Source: Mactromeris polynyma
Lineage: Eukaryota; Mollusca; Bivalvia; Venerida; Mactridae
NCBI GenBank assembly: GCA_032209605.1
Contig: JASFXZ010000010.1
Location: 15,211,385-15,275,384, forward strand
DNA: 64,000 bases
Direction: 5' to 3'
Shown: positions 57,307 through 64,000 of the stretch, one piece after another
Position numbering within the stretch: the first letter of the stretch is position 1
Layout of the letters: every line of letters starts with the position of its first letter
Position numbers and translations under genes: made by a program
Notes under the pieces: model-generated
Databases searched by the model: none
What the model was told of the DNA's origin: nothing
Seen by the model: only the letters and a program-made list of their open reading frames with translations

Positions 57307-58193
57307 TAGCATGTCACATAATACATCTGCCTGTCATAAAACTGCGCTGCTATATGACGGCCCATCCGGTTTTCGTGGTACTAACTATATCGGCCTCACA
57401 TAATACATGTGCTTGACATAAAACTGCACTGCTATATCACGGTCCACCCGGTTTTCGTGGTACTTACTATATCGGCCTCACATAATACATGTGCTTGTCA
57501 TAAAACTGCACTGCTATATCACGGTCCACCCGGTTTTCGTGGTACTAACTATATCGGCCTCACATAATACATGTGCTTGTCATAAAACTGCACTGCTATA
57601 TCATGGTCCATCCGGTTTTCGTGGTACTAACTATATCGGCCTCACATAATACATGTGCTTGTCATAAAACTGCACTGCTATATCACGGTCCACCTGGTTT
57701 TCGTGGTACTAACTATATAGGCCTCACATAATACATGTGCTTGTCATAAAACTGCACTGCTATATCAAGGTCTATCCGGTTTTCGTGGTACTAACTATAT
57801 CGGCCTCAAATAATACATGTGCTTGTCATAAAACTGCACTGCTATATCACGGTCCACCCGGTTTTCGTGGTACTAACTATATCGGCCTCACATAATACAT
57901 GTGCTTATCATAAAACTGCACTGCTATATCACGGTCCATCCGGTTTTCGTGGTACTAACTATATCGGCCTCACATAATACATGTGCTTGTCATAAAACTG
58001 CACTGCTATATCACGGTCCATCAGGTTTTCGTGGTACTAACTATATCGGCCTCACATAATACATGTGCTTGTCATAAAACTGCACTGCTATATGACGGTC
58101 CAACCGGTTTTCGTGGTACTAACTATATCGGCCTCACATAATATATGTGCTTGTCATAAAACTGCACTGTTATATCACGGTCCACCAGGTTTT
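57307..58193. repeat. 82-bp minisatellite, about 10.7 copies
   Basis: Unit ATAATACATGTGCTTGTCAT .. AAAACTGCACTGCTATATCA .. CGGTCCACCCGGTTTTCGTG .. GTACTAACTATATCGGCCTC. The first copy is the most diverged. Confidence 0.93.
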
Positions 58194-58650
58194 CATTCAA
58201 TTATCAAAGCAATACTGACATAAAAAGCATACACAATCGTCCGTAATAATCATTATTCTACTTGCTAAAGCCTGTTTTGATGTGAAATTCTTCTTTTTTA
58301 AGTCCGTGATGCCTCTTATTTACTACTAGGTAAGCGGTGCGTATGTAAAACATTACTAACAAGTTTTCGTGGGGTCGTGTCAAACGTATCATCATGCAGT
58401 TTTAATGAATAATGAATAAGTTATTTTTATATATACGTATATACATGGATATCTGATTATTTATCACCATTTACATTATATTCCCTATAAACTTTAAGGA
58501 AATTTGTCTATCAATATGACCGACTATTCAGAAGAAGGGAGGTAAATATTGTAAATGTGGGAACTATCTATACAGGCACTTATATCAAACACGAAATAAT
58601 CTCATCACAACTATCATACACGAATAACAACCAAAGTGAAGGTCAAGGTA

Positions 58651-59703
58651 TCAATACTCCATCATGGTGTCCTGATTTTCATAAATATTTATGTCAACAT
58701 CCGACATACTTCTCCGATACTCTTTAAATCGTACATGCTCGTAATTTCTCGCAGAACCTGTGTCGTCACGTACATGATCGTAATGTCTCGCAGAACCTGT
58801 GTCGTCACGTACATGCTCGTAATTTCTCGCAGAACCTGTGTCGTCACGTACATGATCGTAATGTCTCGCAGAACCTGTGTCGTCACGTACATGCTCGTAA
58901 TTTCTCGCAGAACCTGTGTCGTCACGTACATGCTCGTAATTTCTCGCAGAACCTGTGTCGTCACGTACATGCTCGTAATTTATCGCAGAACTTGTGTCGT
59001 CACGAACATGATCGTAATGTCTCGCAGAACCTGTGTCGTCACGTACATGCTCGTAATTTCTCGCAGAACTTGTGTCGTCACGTACATGATCGTAATGTCT
59101 CGCAGAACCTGTGTCGTCACGTACATGATCGTAATGTCTCGCAGAACCTGTGTCGTCACGTACATGATCGTAATGTCTCGCAGAAACGGTGTCGTCAATA
59201 TTCCTATACTCACTAACAGAACTGTATATATTCTCGGGTGCCTGACTTATATTTCTCGAGGGATTTCTGCCATAGTCTGCGGTGTCGTACTCACTTTCCT
59301 CATTTGACGGAACTGCATAAATTGGTTCGTTTGCGCATGTGTCAATATACACATAATCCGGTTCGTTCGAACGAATATCGGTAAAAGACGGTTTACTTAT
59401 CACAAACTTTGTATGATTGGGTATTGGTTTCGAATTTTGACGAAAATCGTTTGTTTGGTCCATTTGAAATGACGTAATTGCATCATCGTCCTGTCGAATG
59501 AAGGCAAGAGGGTTTAAAGATACCATTGAAATAGACTGATCGCCAAGGGAGTTACTCTTAATTGAGTCTTTGGAATCGATTATGTTGTCATCAAACGTAG
59601 CCTCATAACAAACATTGACCTGTGTGTTTGAACTTAACCTTTCACGAAGTACCTCTTTCTTGGGTTTCACATTTTCATTGCCACACTTGTAGACCGCTTC
59701 CAT
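58651..59703 (-). CDS. Last exon of a protein with twelve Y-D/E-H-V phosphotyrosine-type repeats
   Basis: A 350-codon minus-strand frame starts right after TCTCTCCAG, a good acceptor, so its first methionine is probably internal and earlier exons lie beyond 64000. It ends at TGA (58653-58651). Residue numbers count from the exon start. About 115 polar residues are followed by spaced tyrosines: 117/119 (YVYI), 129 (YAVP), 139, 144, 160 (YSSV) and 166 (YRNI). Next come twelve 13-residue units, HYDHVRDDTGSAR or NYEHVRDDTGSAR (tyrosines 178-321). The end is unique, with Y341 (YENQ) and a terminal tyrosine. YRNI and YENQ fit the Y-x-N Grb2-type SH2 motif. No transmembrane segment lies in this exon. 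It looks like the cytosolic tail of a receptor or a scaffold. The parent family is not recognised. Confidence 0.75.
   Translation of the reverse strand: MEAVYKCGNENVKPKKEVLRERLSSNTQVNVCYEATFDDNIIDSKDSIKSNSLGDQSISMVSLNPLAFIRQDDDAITSFQMDQTNDFRQNSKPIPNHTKFVISKPSFTDIRSNEPDYVYIDTCANEPIYAVPSNEESEYDTADYGRNPSRNISQAPENIYSSVSEYRNIDDTVSARHYDHVRDDTGSARHYDHVRDDTGSARHYDHVRDDTSSARNYEHVRDDTGSARHYDHVRDDTSSAINYEHVRDDTGSARNYEHVRDDTGSARNYEHVRDDTGSARHYDHVRDDTGSARNYEHVRDDTGSARHYDHVRDDTGSARNYEHVRFKEYRRSMSDVDINIYENQDTMMEY
58733..59183 (-). repeat. 39-bp coding minisatellite, 12 copies
   Basis: Tandem 39-bp units inside the exon above, in frame throughout. Two unit types alternate; they differ at two linked sites (CAT TAC GAT versus AAT TAC GAG), giving HYD or NYE. 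Confidence 0.93.
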
Positions 59704-59749
59704 CTGGAGAGATTAAAGAGAAATGCCTAACAACACATTATAACACACA

Positions 59750-59914
59750 CAGTAAAACCTCATTAATAAGACCACCTATGGGACATACGAAAACTGGTCT
59801 TAATATTGCGGTGGTCTTTAATATTGAGGTTGAATAAAGAGCAAACCAGTGCTTGAAAATTGTGTTCCCAATTTTGAGTTGGTCTAATTATTTAGGTGGT
59901 CTTTAAATTAGGTT
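59750..59914. repeat. Pogo-like MITE family P2, copy 6
   Basis: CAGTAAAACCTCATTAATAA to TCTTTAAATTAGGTT, 45 bases upstream of the splice acceptor at 59704. Confidence 0.8.
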
Positions 59915-59918
59915 CAAG

Positions 59919-60089
59919 GAAACCTCGATAAGACCATCCTTTGCTCTGAAGAAAGTCGGTCGTAGTGGTGAGGTGGTCTGATTATCGAGTTAAATAATGG
60001 AAGAAAAAGTGAAAAATTATTCATGGAGATATTGCCTTAGTAGTTATGTAGTTTTAATTTTGAAATGGCTTTTAAGTGAGATTTTACTT
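59919..60089. repeat. Pogo-like MITE family P2, copy 7 (diverged)
   Basis: AAACCTCGATAAGACCATCC to TTTAAGTGAGATTTTACTTT, directly behind copy 6 in the same orientation. Confidence 0.65.
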
Positions 60090-60375
60090 TGCCTTATTTT
60101 TGGCGCAATCATAAAGTTCATGAAATGGATTTTAGTTTGGATGATTTTTATTGTATTATTTTCGCAGTAGAATGTTTTGTCGCTTAAAATATCCACAGGT
60201 AATTAATCAAATGAAATAATTCCTGACGATAATGACGGTGGATATTAGTACTTAATTCGGATACCTGTACTCTAACGTGATTATAGTGTTGTGCTTTTTT
60301 ACTTCGAAATTAATCACAAATTCAGACTTCACATCGTACATTTACGTTGGTATATGTAAATTAGGAGAGAAGCAA

Positions 60376-60552
60376 TAAGTCGGACCCCATTTATTCGACA
60401 ACCTTTTTATCCGAATACTTGGTATCATCCGAAATAGGTCACGATGTATCTTCTTAGCGGGCACGTCGAATTGAAATGGGCTATTGAAGCTATGTATTAT
60501 TCGACATAAAATTTCGGACCCAATGAATTCGACTGAACGAGGTCCAACTGTA
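60376..60552. repeat. Pogo-like MITE family P1, copy 6
   Basis: AGTCGGACCCCATTTATTCG to GAACGAGGTCCAACTGTA with the standard interior. Confidence 0.85.
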
Positions 60553-60785
60553 TCTCTTACTACATTATTTTGTAAACTGTATATTATCAATACTACTGCA
60601 AGATGACATGAAGATTGTCTCGTCTTGGCATTTCAATTAAATTGTTATTGTCCGGATATAGATATATATGAATGGTTGTCATGGAAATATATATGTGAGC
60701 AATAAACTATTAATAAAACGATGCAATAATAATATAAATTGAAAAATTCCTCGATACATCTGGAGTGGAATATACATGTCATTAT

Positions 60786-63700
60786 TTTAAGTTGAGTAGA
60801 GTATAAGTAACATTAAGTTGAGAACAGTACAAGTAACATTAAGTTGAGTAGAGTACAAGTAACATTAAGTTGAGTAGAGTACAAGTAACATTAAGTTGAG
60901 TGCAGTATAAGTAACATTAAGTTGAGTAGAGTACAAGTAGCATTAAGTTGAGTAGAGTACAAATAACATTAAGTTGAGTAGAGTACAAGTAACGTTAAGT
61001 TGAGTAGAGTACAAGTAACATTAAGTTGAGTGCAGTACAAGTAACATTAAATTGAGTAGAGTACAAGTAACATTAAGTTGAGAACAGTATAAGTAGCATT
61101 AAGTTGAGTAGAGTACAAGTAACATTAACTTGTGTAGAGTATAAGTAACATTAAGTTGATTAGAGTATAAGTAACATTAAGTTGAGTACAGTATAAGTAG
61201 CATTAAGTTGAGTACAGTATAAGTAGCATTAAGTTGAGAAGAGTACAAGTAACATTAAGTTGAGTACAGTATAAGTAGCATTAAGTTGAGTAGAGTACAA
61301 GTAACATTAAGTTGAGTACAGTATAAGTAGCATTAAGTTGAGTAGAGTATAAGTAGCATTAAGTTGAGTACAGTATAAGTAACATTAAGTTGAGTACAGT
61401 ACAAGTAACATTAAGTTGAGTAGAGTATAAGTAACATTAAGTTGAGTACAGTATAAGTAGCATTAAGTTGAGTAGAGTATAAGTAACATTAAGTTGAGTA
61501 GAGTATAAGTAGCATTAAGTTGAGTAGAGTATAAGTAGCATTAAGTTGAGTAGAGTATAAGTAGCATTAAGTTGAGTACAGTACAAGTATCATTAGGTTG
61601 AGTAGAGTATAAGTAACATTAAGTTGAGTGCAGTATAAGTAACATTAAGTTGAGTACAGTATAAGTAACATTAAGTTGAGTACAGTATAAGTAACATTAA
61701 GTTGAGTACAGTATAAGTAGCATTAAGTTGAGTAGAGTATAAGTAGCATTAAGTTGAGTACAGTACAAGTAACATTAAGTTGAGTGCAGTATAAGTAACA
61801 TTAAGTTGAGTACAGTATAAGTAACATTAAGTTGAGTACAGTATAAGTAGCATTAAGTTGAGTAGAGTATAAGTATTATTAAGTTGAGTAGAGTACAAGT
61901 AACATTAAGTTGAGTGCAGTATAAGTAACATTAAGTTGAGTAGAGTATAAGTAACATTAAGTTGAGTAGAGTACAAGTAACATTAAGTTGAGTGCAGTAT
62001 ATGTAACATTAAGTTGAGTAGAGTATAAGTAGCATTAAGTTGAGTACAGTATATGTAACATTAAAATGAGTAGAGTATAAGTAACATTGAGTTGAGTAGA
62101 GTATATGTAACATTGAGTTGAGTAGAGTATAAGTAAAATTAAGTTGAGTACAGTATAAGTAGCATTAAGTTGAGTACAGTATAAGTAGCATTAAGTTGAG
62201 TACAGTATAAGTAATATTGAGTTGAGTACAGTATAAGTAACATTGAGTTGAGTACAGTACAAGTAACATTAAGTTGAGTACAGTATAAGTAGCATTAAGT
62301 TGAGTAGAGTATAAGTAACATTAAGTTGAGTAGAGTATAAGTAGCATTAAGTTGAGTACAGTATAAGAAACATTAAGTTGAGTACAGTTTAAGTAACATT
62401 GAGTTGAGTACAGTATAAGTAACATTAAGTTGAGTACAGTATAAGTAGCATTAAGTTGAGTAAAGTATAAGTAACATTAAGTTGAGTAAAGTATAAGTAA
62501 CATTAAGGTGAGTACAGTATAAGTAGCATTAAGTTGAGTACAGTATAACTAACACTAAGTTGAGTACAGTTTAAGTAATATTATGTTGAGTACAGTATAA
62601 GTAGCATTAAGTTGAGTACAGTATAAGAAACATTAAGTTGAGTACAGTATAAGTAGCATTAAGTTGAGTACAGTATAAGTAACATTAAGTTGAGTACAGT
62701 ACAAGTAACATTAAGTTAAATAAAGTATAAGTAACATTAAGTTGAGTACAGTATAAGTAACATTGAGTTGAGTACAGTATAAGTAACATAAAGTTGAGCA
62801 GAGAATAAGTAACATAAAGTTGAGTAGAGTATAAGTAACATTAAGTTGAGTACAGTACAAGTAACATTAAGTTGAGGAGAGTATAAGTAACATTAAGTTG
62901 AGTAGAGTATAAGTAACATTAAGTTGAGTAGAGTATAAGCAGCATTAAGTTGAGTACAGTATAAGTAACATTAAGTTGAGTACAGTATAAGAAACATTAA
63001 GTTGAGTACAGTATAAGTTACATTAAGTTTAGTACAGTATAAGTAACATTAAGTTGAGTACAGTACAAGTAACATTAAGTTAAATAAAGTATAAGTAACA
63101 TTAAGTTGAGTACAGTACAAGTAACATTAAGCTAAATAAAGTATAAGTAACATTAAGTTGAGTACAGTACAAGTAACATTAAGTTAAATAAAGTATAAGT
63201 AACATTAAGTGGAGTACAGTACAAGTAACATTCAGTTGAGTAAAGTATAAGTAATATTGAGTTGAGTACAGTATAAGGAATATTGAGTTGAGTACAGTAC
63301 AAGTAACATTAAGTTGAGTACAGTATAAGTAACATTAAGTTGAGTACAGTATAAGTAGCATTAAGTTGAGTAGAGTATAAGTAACATTAAGTTGAGTAGA
63401 GTATAAGTAGCATTAAGTTGAGTACAGTATAAGAAACATTAAGTTGAGTACAGTATAAGTAGCATTAAGTTGAGTACAGTATAAGTAACATTAAGTTGAG
63501 TACAGTACAAGTAACATTAAGTTAAATAAAGTATAAAGAACATTAAGTTGAGTACAGTACAAGTAACATTAAGTTAAATAAAGTATAAGTAACATTAAGT
63601 GGAGTACAGTACAAGTAACATTAAGTTGAGTACAGTATAAGTAACATTAAGTTGAGTACAGTACAAGTAACATTAAGTTGAGTACAGTACAAGTAACATT

Positions 63701-64000
63701 AAGTTGAGTACAGTATAAGTAACATAAAGTTGTTGAGTAGAGTATAAGTAACATTGAGTTGAGTACAGTACAAGTAACATTAAGTTGAGTACAGTACAAG
63801 TAACATTATGTTGAGTAGAGTATAAGTAGCATTAACTTGAGTACAGTATAAGTAACATTAAGTTGAGTACAGTATAAGTAGCCTAAAGTTGAGTAGAGTA
63901 TATATGTAACATTAAGTTGAGTACGGTATAAGTAGCATAAAGTTGAGTAGAGTATAAGTAACATTAAGTTGAGTACAGTATAAGTAACATTAAGTTGAGT
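60786..64000. repeat. 26-bp satellite array, more than 120 copies, runs off the window
   Basis: Unit AAGTTGAGTAGAGTACAAGT plus AACATT, with frequent alternatives CAGTA/GAGTA, TATAAGT/TACAAGT and AACATT/AGCATT. From about 62700 a TTAAATAAAGTATAAG variant appears in blocks. The array continues to the last base and presumably lies in an intron of, or upstream of, the minus-strand gene ending at 58651. Confidence 0.95.

Noticed and set aside
1..64000. CRISPR array
   Set aside because: All arrays are direct head-to-tail repeats without unique spacers, and the genome is eukaryotic.

Overview
This window looks like nuclear DNA of a lophotrochozoan animal, most likely a mollusc and plausibly a bivalve. 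The reasons are spliced genes with GT/AG introns, a sigma-class glutathione S-transferase, Tc1, mariner and CR1/L2-like transposons, several pogo-like MITE families, AT-rich sequence and an extreme load of minisatellites. The species was not identified and the bivalve call is an inference. By my count about 21 tandem arrays cover roughly 17.8 kb, or 28% of the window. Many have unit lengths divisible by three (21, 27, 42, 54, 57, 78 bp) and so produce long meaningless open frames on both strands.

Layout. 1-3510: an apparently intact Tc1-like transposon (953-2453, one uninterrupted DD34E transposase) lies 34 bp from a decayed mariner (2490-3508). 4406-11800: a five-coding-exon sigma-class GST on the minus strand (203 aa), with introns carrying a 55-bp and a 42-bp minisatellite. 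11100-19000: intergenic DNA dominated by arrays, including about 525 bp of pure GAGT repeat. 20000-22000 and scattered throughout: small inverted-repeat elements of at least five families.

23209-52394: one plus-strand gene of about 29 kb, reconstructed here from six exons whose phases agree (636 aa). It has a charged N-terminal segment, an eight-cysteine presumed ectodomain, one transmembrane helix and a long tyrosine-rich tail with an ITIM-like motif. A second candidate first exon at 35728-36073 ends in the same phase. Its introns hold arrays, a 5'-truncated CR1/L2-like retrotransposon that splits a minisatellite, a dead mariner whose transposase contains its own minisatellite, and MITEs.

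58651-59703: the last exon of a minus-strand gene that continues past the right edge. It encodes a second tyrosine-rich tail with twelve in-frame copies of a 13-residue unit centred on Y-D/E-H-V. It converges with the previous gene. The two encode the same kind of product, a multi-phosphotyrosine docking tail, so they are the best candidates here for an undescribed receptor or signalling pair. 60786-64000: a 26-bp satellite array that runs off the window.
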